Source of the DNA: an uncultured Rhizobium sp.
GTDB lineage: Bacteria > Pseudomonadota > Alphaproteobacteria > Rhizobiales > Rhizobiaceae
Length of the DNA: 64,000 nt
Reading direction: 5' to 3'
NCBI GenBank assembly: GCA_945952415.1
Contig: CAMFIF010000003.1
Span: 124,001 to 188,000 of the forward strand
Below the pieces are notes generated by a model. The model was not told the origin of the DNA, ran no database searches, and saw nothing but the letters and a program-made list of their open reading frames with translations. Both the position numbers and the translations under genes were made by a program. This document shows, piece after piece, positions 17,386 through 27,074 of the stretch. The first letter of the stretch is position 1. The number at the start of each line of letters is the position of its first letter.

Positions 17386-18549
17386 TTAATCCATGCGCCC
17401 GGGCGCGAGCAGACCGCCGAGCGCCAGAACGCCCGCAGCCATCAGCCCCGCCACCAGATAGGTCCCGGTCAGATCGACCAGCAGTCCCGCCGCGACCGGG
17501 CCGATGATCTGTCCGACGCCGAAACCGGCAGTCATCAGCCCCATCACCCGCCGCGGGCTGTCCGGGGAATAAACCCGGCCGATCTGCAGCGCATAGGCGG
17601 TCACCACCAGAAAGGTTGCGCCGAAGAGGATGCCGCCGATGATCGGCGCGCTGGCCGCCGGCAGAAGCACCATGGCGACACTGCCCAGGGCTTCAGCGCA
17701 AAGCGCCAGCCGATAGGCGGTTTCGGTTCCCAGCCGGACCTTGAGCGGCTGCCAGAGAAAGAGCGATCCCATGCCCGCAAGACCGGCCAGCAGCCAGGCG
17801 AGAAACTCCACCGAATGGCCGGAAGCGCCCGCCCTCGCCATCGTCACAAGGAAGGTTGCGGCCACCACATAGCCAAAGCCGAAGAGCGCATAGGAGAGGG
17901 TGAGCCGCAGCATGGCGACGGTCCACAGCAGCGGAGGCTCCGCTTTCGCCGCCGCCGCATGGACGAGAGGTTTCGGCAGAAGGAGGGCGATCATGAGCGC
18001 CGCAACCGCGACGAAGGCACCGCCCGTCAGCCATTCCGCCCGCCAGTGCGGCTCCACGGCGCCCGAAAGCGGCACGGCCACGAAGCTGACGAAGGCCGAA
18101 AGGGCAATTCCGAATCCGACGCCGCCGAAATGCATCGACTGAACCCGGGGAGAGTGCGCGGCTGCGCCCAGCACGAGTGCCGAGGTGAAGACCAGACCCA
18201 TTGCGCTGGCAAGCCCGGCCAGAAAGCGGATCACCATGAAGGCGAAAAGGCCATGTGCCAGGGCCATGGCCGCCAGCAGCAGTGCTGTCGCCGCGAGCGA
18301 CAGGAAGACGACCAGCCTTTCCCGCCCGCGCCCGAACGGGCCGGAAGCCAGAAATGCCCCCGCCAGATAGCCCGCGAAATTGGCCGAGGCGATCAGGCCC
18401 GCATCGCTCGCGGTCAGATGCAGATCGGCCATCATTCCCGGCAGGATCGGCGTGTAGGAAAAACGCCCGAAACCCATGAAGCAGGCCATGGAAAGCGCCC
18501 CGGCAAGGCCCAGCGCGAGGGAGGAACGGGAAGAGAAGGATCCGGTCAT
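17386..18549 (-). CDS. YbfB/YjiJ-family MFS transporter
   Basis: A 387-residue, 12-helix major facilitator protein. The opening helix MACFMGFGRFSYTPILPGMM is the signature of the YbfB/YjiJ group. The MFS loop 2-3 region is seen as GPFGRGRERLVVF. An AGGGAT element precedes the ATG. Substrate unknown. It has no co-directional partner close enough to give context: map lies 76 nt upstream on the same strand. Confidence 0.8.
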   Translation of the reverse strand: MTGSFSSRSSLALGLAGALSMACFMGFGRFSYTPILPGMMADLHLTASDAGLIASANFAGYLAGAFLASGPFGRGRERLVVFLSLAATALLLAAMALAHGLFAFMVIRFLAGLASAMGLVFTSALVLGAAAHSPRVQSMHFGGVGFGIALSAFVSFVAVPLSGAVEPHWRAEWLTGGAFVAVAALMIALLLPKPLVHAAAAKAEPPLLWTVAMLRLTLSYALFGFGYVVAATFLVTMARAGASGHSVEFLAWLLAGLAGMGSLFLWQPLKVRLGTETAYRLALCAEALGSVAMVLLPAASAPIIGGILFGATFLVVTAYALQIGRVYSPDSPRRVMGLMTAGFGVGQIIGPVAAGLLVDLTGTYLVAGLMAAGVLALGGLLAPGRMD

Positions 18550-18625
18550 GGCCTATCCCTGCGCCCTTCGCGCCCGTCTGGCAAACGCCTTTCGGTGATG
18601 TCAGACTCAGGAAAATTGATCGATG

Positions 18626-19381
18626 TCAGTCGGCCAGCGTCAGGATGAGCGGACCGTTCCGCGTCGCGACCAGCGTGTGCTCGAACTGCACCGTCAGCGC
18701 CTTCGGCGCGCTGTAGAGCGTCCACTTGTCGTCATTGCCGCCATCCTCGGCAAAATGGCCGCCGAGCGAGAGGAAGGGTTCGATGGTAAAGACAAGGCCG
18801 TCTTCCATGATCCGCTCCTCGTCCGGGTCAGGCCAGGTGGAAAGCTCAGACGGCTCCTCGTGAAGCGAGCGGCCGATGCCGTGGCTCGCCAGATTCTGGA
18901 TCAGGCTGTAGCGGTTCTTGTTGGCAAAGGCACCGATGGCCTCGCCGATCTTCGCCAGCGGCTGGCCGGCCTTCACCTGGTTGAGGCCGATCCAGAGCGC
19001 CCGCTTGCCGTCGCGCAGCAGCCGCGATGTCTTGGCCGGCACCGGGGGCACGGCAAAGGAAGCGCCCGTATCGGAAAAAAACCCGTCCCGCACGGCAGAG
19101 ACGTCGATATTGACGAGATCGCCCGCGGCAATCACCCGCTCGCCCGGAATGCCATGGGCCACTTCCTCGTTCACGCTGATGCAGGTGGCACCCGGAAACT
19201 GGTAGCAGAATTCCGGGGCCGATTGAGCGCCATGGCCTTCGAGGATCCGGCGGCCGATGAGATCGAGCTCGGCGGTGGTGATGCCCGGACGAAGCGCCTC
19301 GCTCATCGCCTTCAGCGCTTCGGCGCAGATGCGGCCGATGGCCTTCAGCTTCTCGAGTTCGTCATCCGTCTTCACGATCAT
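18626..19381 (-). CDS. map: Type I methionine aminopeptidase
   Basis: A 251-residue enzyme that removes N-terminal methionine from nascent proteins. All five metal ligands are present: the aspartates in VNIDVS and FFSDTGAS, His in LASHGIGRSLHEEP, and the glutamates in FTIEPFLS and VQFEHTLV. It lacks the N-terminal zinc-finger or SH3-binding extension and is of normal type Ia length. Sequence blocks such as CYQFPGATCISVNEEVAHGIPG are canonical. It could be a second paralogue beside an essential map elsewhere. Confidence 0.92.
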   Translation of the reverse strand: MIVKTDDELEKLKAIGRICAEALKAMSEALRPGITTAELDLIGRRILEGHGAQSAPEFCYQFPGATCISVNEEVAHGIPGERVIAAGDLVNIDVSAVRDGFFSDTGASFAVPPVPAKTSRLLRDGKRALWIGLNQVKAGQPLAKIGEAIGAFANKNRYSLIQNLASHGIGRSLHEEPSELSTWPDPDEERIMEDGLVFTIEPFLSLGGHFAEDGGNDDKWTLYSAPKALTVQFEHTLVATRNGPLILTLAD

Positions 19382-19443
19382 TGCGCATATCCACTCTTGC
19401 GGCGGGCGAAGGCCCCGCTGGCCGAAGTGGGCGATTTGGTCCG

Positions 19444-20484
19444 TCAGGCTGCGTCCGTCAATGCCTTTCTGACGAGGGGGGCGACTTTCGTGCCAAAAAG
19501 CTCGATGCCCCGCAGGATCTCCCGGTGCGGCATCGGGCCGATGGCCATTTGCAACAGGAACCGATCATTCTGGAATAGCCGGTGATGGGCGACGATCTTT
19601 TCCGCCATGCTTTCGGGATCGCCGATGAAATAGGCGCCGTGCGGCCCGCGCTGCGCGTCATATTCCCGCCGCCCCGAAGGCCCCCAGCCGCGCTCGCGGC
19701 CGATGCGGTTCATCACCTCCGTATGCGGCCCGTAATAGATCTCCGCCGCCTGCTCGGTCGTATCGGCCACGAAGCCATGGACATTGATGGAGGCTTTCAG
19801 CGTCGCCGGATCGTGCCCGCCCTTCTTGCCCGCCTCGCGGTAAAGGTCAAACAGCGGCTGGAAGCGGCGCGGCTCGCCGCCGATGATGGCAATGGCCAGC
19901 GGAATGCCGAGATAGCCCGCGCGCGCGACCGATTGCGGCGTGCCGCCAACGGCGATCCAGACCGGCAGCTTCTCCTGAAGCGGACGCGGATAGATGCCGA
20001 GCCCGTTGACCGGCGGACGGGTCTCGCCGGACCAGGTCAGCTTTTCGCTGTCCCGGATCTGCAGCAGCATGTCCAGCTTTTCGGTAAACAGCATGTCGTA
20101 ATCGCCGAGATCATAGCCGAAAAGCGGGAAGGATTCGATGAAGGACCCGCGCCCGACCATCAGTTCGGCGCGGCCTTCGGAGAGCAGATCCAGCGTCGAA
20201 TATTGCTGGAAGACGCGGATGGGATCGTCCGACGACAGCACGCTGACGGCGCTTGTCAGGCGGATGCGCTTCGTCCGCGCCGCTGCCGCCGCCAGGATGA
20301 CCGCCGGCGCCGAAGCCGCATAGTCGGGACGGTGATGTTCGCCAAGGCCGAAGACATCGAGCCCCACCTGATCGGCCAGTTCGATCTCTTCCAGCAGTTC
20401 CTTGAGACGACGCGCCCCTTCCGGCCCCTTTGGCACCGAGGGATCGGGATTGACGTCGGCAAAGGTGTAAAGGCCGAGTTCCAT
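19444..20484 (-). CDS. LLM-class flavin-dependent oxidoreductase (luciferase-like)
   Basis: A 346-residue luciferase-like monooxygenase-fold protein. The N-terminus MELGLYTFADVNPDP, then GLGEHHRPDYAASAPAVIL, and the flavin-binding RIRLTSAVSVLSSDDPIRVFQQYSTLDLLS block place it with the AzoR/LuxAB-type LLM enzymes of 340-350 residues (group without F420 requirement). It probably uses FMNH2, on an unknown substrate. It is transcribed toward map with 62 nt between. Confidence 0.85.
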   Translation of the reverse strand: MELGLYTFADVNPDPSVPKGPEGARRLKELLEEIELADQVGLDVFGLGEHHRPDYAASAPAVILAAAAARTKRIRLTSAVSVLSSDDPIRVFQQYSTLDLLSEGRAELMVGRGSFIESFPLFGYDLGDYDMLFTEKLDMLLQIRDSEKLTWSGETRPPVNGLGIYPRPLQEKLPVWIAVGGTPQSVARAGYLGIPLAIAIIGGEPRRFQPLFDLYREAGKKGGHDPATLKASINVHGFVADTTEQAAEIYYGPHTEVMNRIGRERGWGPSGRREYDAQRGPHGAYFIGDPESMAEKIVAHHRLFQNDRFLLQMAIGPMPHREILRGIELFGTKVAPLVRKALTDAA

Positions 20485-20593
20485 GGCGGGCTTATCTCCG
20501 TTGATCGATGGAAACGGAGATAAGCCGGACGGAGGCGAAAGGCAAAGCCTCGCCCCCGAAACGCTGTGTTCAACCGAAGGATGGAAAGCGGGG

Positions 20594-22087
20594 TCAGCCG
20601 TCGCTCAGCGTGCGCTTCACCGCTTGGCTCCAGCCGCGGATCTTCTGGCGGCGGAGCTTTTCATCCATGGCAGGCTTGAACTCCCGGTCGAGCGCCCACT
20701 GCCTGGAGAAGCCTTTCCGGTCGGGCCAGAGGCCGGCGCGGCAGGCGGCAAGCCAGGCGGCACCGAGCGCGGTCGTTTCGAGGATCTGCGGCCGGTCGAC
20801 GGGCGCGTCCAGAATATCCGCCAGCCGCTGCATGGTCCAGTCGGAGGCGACCATGCCGCCATCGACGCGGAGCACCGTTCCCTCACCCTCGCTCTTCCAG
20901 TCCTTGCGCATGGCCTCCAGCAGGTCGCGCGTCTGGTAGCAGACCGCCTCCAGCGCCGCCCGGGCGAATTCCGCAGGCCCCGTATTGCGCGTCATGCCAT
21001 AGATCGCGCCGCGGGCATCCGGGTCCCAGTGGGGCGCGCCAAGACCGGTGAAGGCCGGCACCAGATAGACCTCCTGGGTCGGATCGGCCTTCTCGGCCAG
21101 ATCGCCCGTCTCGGACGCCTTGCCGATCACCTTCAGTCCGTCGCGCAGCCACTGCACGGCCGCCCCGGCCACGAAGATCGAGCCTTCGAGCGCATAGGTC
21201 ACCTCGCCATCCAGCCGGTAGGCAATGGTGGTGAGCAGGCGGTTGCGCGAACGCGCCATGTCCTTGCCGGTGTTCAAAAGCGCAAAGCAGCCGGTGCCAT
21301 AGGTGGATTTCATCATGCCCGGCTCGAAGCAGGCCTGGCCGATGGTGGCGGCCTGCTGGTCGCCGGCAACGCCGAGGATCGGGATCTCGGCCCCGAAGAG
21401 CGCCTTGTCCGTCACCCCGAAATCGGCCGAGCAGTCCTTCACCTCGGGCAGCATTTCGCGCGGCACGCGCAGGATCTCGATCAGTTCCTCATCCCATTCC
21501 TGCGTGGCGATATTGAACATCAGCGTGCGCGAGGCATTGGTGGCATCGGTCACAAAGCTTTTGCCCCCGGTCAGCCGCCAGATCAGGAACGTATCGATGG
21601 TGCCGAAGCAGAGCTCGCCCTTGGCGGCCCGCGCCCGCGTGCCCTTCACGTTTGCCAGCATCCAGGAAAGCTTGGTGCCGGAGAAATAGGGATCGAGCAG
21701 CAGGCCGGTCTTCTTCGTAAAGGTCTTTTCAAGCCCCTGCCCCTTCAGCTTCTCGCAATAGCTTGCGGTGCGCCGGTCCTGCCAGACGATGGCATTGTGG
21801 ATGGGCTTGCCGCTCTCGCGCTCCCAGACGACCACCGTTTCGCGCTGATTCGTGATACCGATGGCGGCAATGTCGGTCGCCGCGATCCCTGCCTTGCGGA
21901 TCGCCTCCTTTACCGACCAGAGAACGCTTTCCCAGATCTCTTCCGGATCATGCTCCACCCAGCCGGATTTCGGGAAAATCTGGGTGAATTCCTTCTGGCC
22001 GGATGCCACCACCTTCATCTTGTCGTCGAACAGGATCGCCCGGCTGGACGTGGTGCCCTGATCGATCGCCAGCACATATTTCGCCAT
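20594..22087 (-). CDS. glpK: Glycerol kinase
   Basis: A 497-residue FGGY kinase converting glycerol to glycerol 3-phosphate. The N-terminus [28 protein letters not shown], the substrate loop [24 protein letters not shown] (with one-residue family variants), [15 protein letters not shown] and the C-terminal [12 protein letters not shown] block make identification secure. It is divergent from bdhA. The 227-bp region between them carries phased AAACGAA repeats that look like a DeoR-type (GlpR) operator. No glpD or glpF is adjacent. Confidence 0.95.
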   Translation of the reverse strand: MAKYVLAIDQGTTSSRAILFDDKMKVVASGQKEFTQIFPKSGWVEHDPEEIWESVLWSVKEAIRKAGIAATDIAAIGITNQRETVVVWERESGKPIHNAIVWQDRRTASYCEKLKGQGLEKTFTKKTGLLLDPYFSGTKLSWMLANVKGTRARAAKGELCFGTIDTFLIWRLTGGKSFVTDATNASRTLMFNIATQEWDEELIEILRVPREMLPEVKDCSADFGVTDKALFGAEIPILGVAGDQQAATIGQACFEPGMMKSTYGTGCFALLNTGKDMARSRNRLLTTIAYRLDGEVTYALEGSIFVAGAAVQWLRDGLKVIGKASETGDLAEKADPTQEVYLVPAFTGLGAPHWDPDARGAIYGMTRNTGPAEFARAALEAVCYQTRDLLEAMRKDWKSEGEGTVLRVDGGMVASDWTMQRLADILDAPVDRPQILETTALGAAWLAACRAGLWPDRKGFSRQWALDREFKPAMDEKLRRQKIRGWSQAVKRTLSDG

Positions 22088-22144
22088 GGTCCTCCCCCCT
22101 TGATCGCGAATGTCCGGATTTTCGGCTCAATCAACAAATTGCAA

Positions 22145-22173
22145 AAACGAATGTCAAACGAAAATGAAACGAA
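22145..22173. promoter_or_regulatory. Three AAACGAA direct repeats with 11-bp period
   Basis: Copies of AAACGAA start at 22145, 22156 and 22167, exactly 11 bp apart, in the glpK-bdhA divergent promoter region about 60-90 bp before the glpK start. On the glpK strand they read TTCGTTT. Tandem TTCG-containing repeats are typical targets of DeoR-family repressors such as GlpR. The assignment to GlpR is inference. Confidence 0.5.
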
Positions 22174-22314
22174 AGGCCCCTTCTTTCCATCCCGCGCGTT
22201 TCGACGCCACACGTTTGGATGATTGTCAGACGCACCGCTTGCTCCTAGTTTCCAGAAAGCCGGGGCGCGATGCAAGCATCCTCAGGGCCACTCACGCAGG
22301 AAGGGAGTTCATTG

Positions 22315-23088
22315 ATGAAGAGAACGGCGGTCATTACCGGTTCGACCAGCGGCATCGGCCTTGCGATTGCCACCGCTTTCGCCCGCTCGGGCGCGGATGT
22401 GATGCTGAACGGCTTCGGCCCGGAGGCGGAGATCAGCGCCATCGTCGAGCGGCTGAAGGCCTTCGGCAACGGGGTTGCCTATCACGGCGCCGACATGACG
22501 AAGCCGGCCGAGATTGCCGATCTGGTCGAAACGGCAAACCGCAGCTTCGGCAGCGTCGACGTGCTGGTGAACAATGCGGGCATCCAGCATGTGGAAAAGA
22601 TCGAGGATTTCCCCATCGAGAAATGGGACCAGATCATCGCGATCAACCTGTCCTCCTCCTTCCACACCATGCGGGCCGCAATCCCGCTGATGAAGGCAAA
22701 GGGCAAGGGCCGCATCATCAACATCGCCTCCGCCCACGGGCTCGTCGCCTCACCCTTCAAGGCGGCCTATGTGGCGGCCAAGCACGGCATCATGGGCCTG
22801 ACGAAAACCGCGGCGCTGGAGCTTGCCGAACACGGCATCACCGTCAACGCCATCTGCCCGGGCTATGTGCTGACGCCGCTGGTGGAAAAGCAGATACCGG
22901 ATACGGCCCGCACCCGCGGGATCACGGAAGCCCAGGTGAAATCCGACGTGATGCTGAAATTCCAGCCGACAAAGGATTTCGTATCCGTGGAGGAAGTGGC
23001 CGCGACCGCCCTCTTCCTCGCGTCCGACGAGGCACGGCAGATCACCGGAACCCATATTTCCATCGATGGCGGCTGGACCGCGCAATAG
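22315..23088 (+). CDS. bdhA: 3-Hydroxybutyrate dehydrogenase
   Basis: A 257-residue short-chain dehydrogenase (EC 1.1.1.30) that oxidises D-3-hydroxybutyrate to acetoacetate with NAD+ during poly-3-hydroxybutyrate breakdown. It has the cofactor loop GSTSGIGLAIA, NNAGIQHV, the catalytic serine in NIASAHG, and YVAAKHG with Tyr and Lys; GIQHV and ICPGYVLTPLVEKQI are typical of BdhA. The start ATG 22315 has AGGAAGGGAG upstream; an in-frame ATG at 22270 is not preceded by a site. The xdhA gene follows on the same strand, as in S. meliloti, but a terminator lies between. Confidence 0.92.
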   Translation: MKRTAVITGSTSGIGLAIATAFARSGADVMLNGFGPEAEISAIVERLKAFGNGVAYHGADMTKPAEIADLVETANRSFGSVDVLVNNAGIQHVEKIEDFPIEKWDQIIAINLSSSFHTMRAAIPLMKAKGKGRIINIASAHGLVASPFKAAYVAAKHGIMGLTKTAALELAEHGITVNAICPGYVLTPLVEKQIPDTARTRGITEAQVKSDVMLKFQPTKDFVSVEEVAATALFLASDEARQITGTHISIDGGWTAQ

Positions 23089-23119
23089 GCACCCGAAAGA
23101 GCAAGAATCGGAAAATGAA

Positions 23120-23161
23120 CCGCCGGGCGCAGATTTCCTGTGCTTCCCGGCGGATTTTTTT
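23120..23161 (+). terminator. Terminator between bdhA and xdhA
   Basis: CCGCCGGG and CCCGGCGG form an 8-bp GC stem around an 18-base loop, followed at once by ATTTTTTT. It ends 84 bp before xdhA, so most bdhA transcripts should stop before the xanthine dehydrogenase genes. Confidence 0.8.
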
Positions 23162-23244
23162 CATTTTCCCGGTTCAATCGGGATGAAATCTGCCCCACAA
23201 TCCTGATTTGATGCACAAGACCGACAAGAACATCAGGGAACCCC

Positions 23245-24717
23245 ATGCCATCATCCATCCGCTTCCTGCTGAATGCCGACGAGGTTTCCCTCACGGATGT
23301 TTCGCCCACCGAGACGCTGCTTGATTATCTGCGCCTGAGAAAGCGGCTGACGGGAAGCAAGGAAGGCTGCGCGGAGGGCGATTGCGGTGCCTGCACGGTG
23401 CTGGTCGGCCGGCTGGTGGATGGCGCGCTTGTGTATGAAAGCGTCAATGCCTGCATTCGCTTCATGGGATCCCTCTCCGGCACCCATGTGGTCACGGTGG
23501 AATATCTGGCCTCGGCCAATGGCGCGCTGCACCCGATCCAGCAGGCCATGGTCGATCAGCACGGCTCGCAATGCGGCTTCTGCACGCCGGGCTTCGTCAT
23601 GTCGCTCTACGGGCTCTGGCTCTCCCATGAAAATCCCGGCCGGTCGGAAATCGAACGCGCGCTGCAGGGCAATCTCTGTCGCTGCACCGGCTATGAGCCG
23701 ATCGTCAAGGCAGCGCTTGAGGTGACGGCAAGCCGCCCGAGCGCGCTCTTCGATCCGCTCGAAAAGGCGCGCACGGAAATCATGGCCAAGCTCTGGGGCA
23801 TGCAGGTGACGGAGCGCATCGAGATTGAAAAGGACGGGAAACGCCTTCTCGTGCCGGCCTCGCTCTCCGATCTCACGGAAATCCTTGCCGAAAATCCCGG
23901 CGCCACCATTGTTGCCGGGTCCACCGATGTCGGGCTTTGGGTGACCAAGCAGATGCGCGACATCAATCCCGTCATCTTCATCAACCATCTGGCGGAATTG
24001 CAGGCCGTTTCGGTTTCCGGAACCGATATCCGCATCGGCGCGGGCGTGACGTACAGCCGCGCCATGGATGTGCTCGCCGCCCATATTCCAGGATTGACGC
24101 CGCTGATGTGGCGGATCGGCGGGGAGCAGGTGCGCAACATGGGCACGATCGGCGGCAATATCGCCAATGGCTCGCCCATCGGCGACACGCCCCCGCCGCT
24201 GATCGCGCTCGGCGCCACCCTGCACCTGCGCTCCCGCGATGGGGGCGCGCGCAGTCTGCCGCTCGAAGACTACTTCATCGCCTATGGCAAGCAGGCCCGT
24301 GAGCCCGGCGAATTCGTGGAGGCGGTGACCGTCCCCTCGCCCGATGCCGAAACCCACTTTGCAGTCTACAAGATTTCCAAGCGGCGCGACGAGGATATTT
24401 CCGCGCTCTGCGGCGCCTTCCTGCTTCGCCTCGGTGAAACCGGTCTGGTCGAGACCGCCCGCATCGCCTTCGGCGGCATGGCGGCAACCCCGAAACGGGC
24501 CAAGGCCGTCGAGGCGGCCCTTGTCGGAAAGCCCTGGACGATGGAGACGGTCGAGGCTGCACGGGCCGCATTCAATACGGATTACCAGCCGCTGACCGAC
24601 TGGCGCGCCACGGCGGAATATCGCCAGCTCACAGCGAAAAACCTGCTCACCCGCTTCTATCTGGAAACAATTGGCGAGCCCCAGGAATTGAAACGTTTTG
24701 CGGCAGGGGAGGCCTGA
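23245..24717 (+). CDS. xdhA: Xanthine dehydrogenase small subunit (2Fe-2S / FAD)
   Basis: A 490-residue subunit carrying two 2Fe-2S clusters and FAD. Cluster ligands are seen in CAEGDCGACTVLVG and later in CGFCTPGF with CRCTGY. The FAD domain follows from about residue 185 with TIVAGSTDVGLWVTK and GGNIANGSPIGDTPPPLIAL, then the CO-dehydrogenase flavoprotein C-terminal domain. Electrons from the molybdenum subunit pass through it to NAD+. It leads the xdhABC operon, with 3 nt to xdhB. A run of T residues before it belongs to the bdhA terminator, so a separate promoter is expected in the 84 bp before the ATG. Confidence 0.94.
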   Translation: MPSSIRFLLNADEVSLTDVSPTETLLDYLRLRKRLTGSKEGCAEGDCGACTVLVGRLVDGALVYESVNACIRFMGSLSGTHVVTVEYLASANGALHPIQQAMVDQHGSQCGFCTPGFVMSLYGLWLSHENPGRSEIERALQGNLCRCTGYEPIVKAALEVTASRPSALFDPLEKARTEIMAKLWGMQVTERIEIEKDGKRLLVPASLSDLTEILAENPGATIVAGSTDVGLWVTKQMRDINPVIFINHLAELQAVSVSGTDIRIGAGVTYSRAMDVLAAHIPGLTPLMWRIGGEQVRNMGTIGGNIANGSPIGDTPPPLIALGATLHLRSRDGGARSLPLEDYFIAYGKQAREPGEFVEAVTVPSPDAETHFAVYKISKRRDEDISALCGAFLLRLGETGLVETARIAFGGMAATPKRAKAVEAALVGKPWTMETVEAARAAFNTDYQPLTDWRATAEYRQLTAKNLLTRFYLETIGEPQELKRFAAGEA

Positions 24718-24720
24718 ACC

Positions 24721-27069
24721 ATGGATAGCAAAGCCGAAAACCTGAATGCGCTCGACATTCGTGGCCCCATGCACAGGACGCTGCGCCACGACAGCGCCCA
24801 CAAGCATGTGAGCGGCACGGCCGAATATATCGATGACATGCCGGAGCCGGCGGGCCTTCTCCATGGCGCGCTCGGCCTGTCGGACCGCGCCCATGCGGAC
24901 ATTCTCTCCATGGATCTCTCCGCCGTCGCCGCCTATCCCGGCGTGGTAGCGGTGCTGACGGGCAAGGACGTGCCAGGCGAAAACGATGTCAGCCCCTCCG
25001 GCAAGCATGATGAGCCGCTGCTGGCCGAAACGCGGGTCGAATTCCACGGCCAGCCGATCTTCGCGGTGATTGCCGAGACCCGCGATGCCGCACGCCGCGC
25101 CGCGCGTCTTGCCAGGATCGATTATCGCGACCTGCCTTTCTGGACCGACATCGACGGCGCGCTGGCGAATGGCGCACCCGTCGTCACCGACGGCATGACG
25201 CTTTCGCGCGGCGATGCGAAGACGGCACTCGACAAGGCGCCCCGTCGCCTGAAGGGCCAGATGCGGATCGGCGGCCAGGAGCATTTCTATCTCGAAAGCC
25301 ACATCGCGCTCGCCATCCCCGGCGAGGACGAGGACGTGACCGTCTGGTCCTCCACACAGCATCCGAGCGAGGTGCAGCACATGGTGGGCCATGTGCTCGG
25401 TATTGCCTCGAACGCGGTGACGGTGAACACGCGCCGCATGGGCGGCGGCTTCGGGGGCAAGGAAACGCAAGGCAACCAGTTCGCGGCTCTCGCAGCCCTC
25501 GCCGCCAAGAAGCTGAAGCGCGCGGTGAAATTCCGCCCGGATCGCGACGAGGACATGACCGCAACCGGCAAGCGCCACGATTTCCTCGTCTCCTATGACG
25601 TGGGTTTCGATGATGAGGGCCGGATCGAGGCAGTGGATGCCACCTATGCCGCGCGCTGCGGCTACTCGGCGGATCTTTCCGGCCCGGTAACGGACCGCGC
25701 GCTCTTCCATGCGGATTCCAGCTATTTCTACCCGCATGTGCATCTTACCTCGAAACCGCTGAAGACCCACACGGTTTCCAACACCGCCTTCCGCGGCTTT
25801 GGCGGACCGCAGGGCATGGTGGGCGGCGAGCGGATCATCGAGGAAATCGCCTATGCGCTCGGCAAGGACCCGCTCGAGATCCGCAAGGCGAATTTCTATG
25901 GACCAAAGGGTTCGGGCCGGGATGTGACGCCTTACCACCAGCAGGTCGAGGACAATATCATCGCCCGCATCGTGGACGAGCTCGAAGCCTCTTCCGACTA
26001 TCAGGAGCGCCGCCGGGCGATCCTGGCCTTCAACCGCGAAAATCGGGTGATCCGGAAGGGCATTGCGCTCACCCCTGTCAAGTTCGGCATCTCCTTCACC
26101 ATGACCGCCTTCAACCAGGCGGGTGCCCTCGTCCATGTCTATTCGGACGGCTCCATTCACCTGAACCATGGTGGTACGGAAATGGGCCAGGGGCTCTACA
26201 CCAAGGTGGCCCAGGTGCTGGCCGATGCCTTCCAGGTGGATATCGACCGGGTGAAGATCACCGCAACCACCACAGCCAAGGTGCCGAACACCTCTGCCAC
26301 CGCCGCCTCCTCCGGCACCGATCTCAACGGCGCCGCCGCCTTTGACGCCGCCCGGCAGATCAAGACCCGCCTGGTTGCCTTTGCAGCCGAACGCTGGAAC
26401 GTGGCGCCGGAATCGATCCGCTTCGCGCCCAACCGGGTGGAGATCGGCAACAAGGAAACCATCCCCTTCCCCGATTTCATCCGCCTTGCCTATTTCGCCC
26501 GGGTGCAGCTTTCCGCAGCCGGCTTCTACAAGACACCCAAGATCCATTGGGACCGGGCCGCGGGCCGCGGCACGCCCTTCTATTACTTCGCCTATGGGGC
26601 CTCCGTTTCGGAAGTCTCCATCGACACGCTGACCGGCGAATACATGGTGGACCGCGCCGATATTCTCCACGATGTCGGCAAGTCGCTGAACCCGGCGATC
26701 GATATAGGCCAGGTGGAAGGCGCCTTCGTGCAGGGCATGGGCTGGCTGACCACGGAGGAACTCTGGTGGGACAACAAGGGGCGGCTCAGAACCCACGCCC
26801 CCTCCACCTACAAGATCCCGCTTGCCTCCGACCGGCCGAAGATCTTCAACACGCGGCTGGCCGAATGGTCCGAGAATGTGGAAGCGACGATCGGCAAGTC
26901 GAAGGCCGTGGGCGAGCCGCCCTTCATGCTGGCCATTTCCGTTCTGGAAGCGCTTTCCATGGCCGTTGCAAGCGTTGCCGATTACAGGATCTGCCCCCGT
27001 CTCGATGCCCCCGCCACGCCGGAACGGGTGCTGATGGCCGTGGAGCGGCTGAAGAAAGAGCGGGGCTGA
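24721..27069 (+). CDS. xdhB: Xanthine dehydrogenase large molybdenum subunit
   Basis: A 782-residue molybdopterin subunit that hydroxylates hypoxanthine to xanthine and xanthine to urate. Cofactor-contact segments are RRMGGGFGGKETQG, AFRGFGGPQGM and HGGTEMGQGLYTKV; the catalytic glutamate is in GEPPFMLAIS near the C-terminus. The N-terminal AHKHVSGTAEYIDDMPEP is typical of XdhB. It is translationally close-coupled with xdhA (3 nt) and xdhC (5 nt). Together with ade and guaD products it supplies urate to PuuD. Confidence 0.95.
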   Translation: MDSKAENLNALDIRGPMHRTLRHDSAHKHVSGTAEYIDDMPEPAGLLHGALGLSDRAHADILSMDLSAVAAYPGVVAVLTGKDVPGENDVSPSGKHDEPLLAETRVEFHGQPIFAVIAETRDAARRAARLARIDYRDLPFWTDIDGALANGAPVVTDGMTLSRGDAKTALDKAPRRLKGQMRIGGQEHFYLESHIALAIPGEDEDVTVWSSTQHPSEVQHMVGHVLGIASNAVTVNTRRMGGGFGGKETQGNQFAALAALAAKKLKRAVKFRPDRDEDMTATGKRHDFLVSYDVGFDDEGRIEAVDATYAARCGYSADLSGPVTDRALFHADSSYFYPHVHLTSKPLKTHTVSNTAFRGFGGPQGMVGGERIIEEIAYALGKDPLEIRKANFYGPKGSGRDVTPYHQQVEDNIIARIVDELEASSDYQERRRAILAFNRENRVIRKGIALTPVKFGISFTMTAFNQAGALVHVYSDGSIHLNHGGTEMGQGLYTKVAQVLADAFQVDIDRVKITATTTAKVPNTSATAASSGTDLNGAAAFDAARQIKTRLVAFAAERWNVAPESIRFAPNRVEIGNKETIPFPDFIRLAYFARVQLSAAGFYKTPKIHWDRAAGRGTPFYYFAYGASVSEVSIDTLTGEYMVDRADILHDVGKSLNPAIDIGQVEGAFVQGMGWLTTEELWWDNKGRLRTHAPSTYKIPLASDRPKIFNTRLAEWSENVEATIGKSKAVGEPPFMLAISVLEALSMAVASVADYRICPRLDAPATPERVLMAVERLKKERG

Positions 27070-27074
27070 GCGCC

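Noticed and set aside
23251..26796. An 1181-codon minus-strand frame opposite xdhAB
   Set aside because: Shadow of the conserved xanthine dehydrogenase genes; no recognisable domain.
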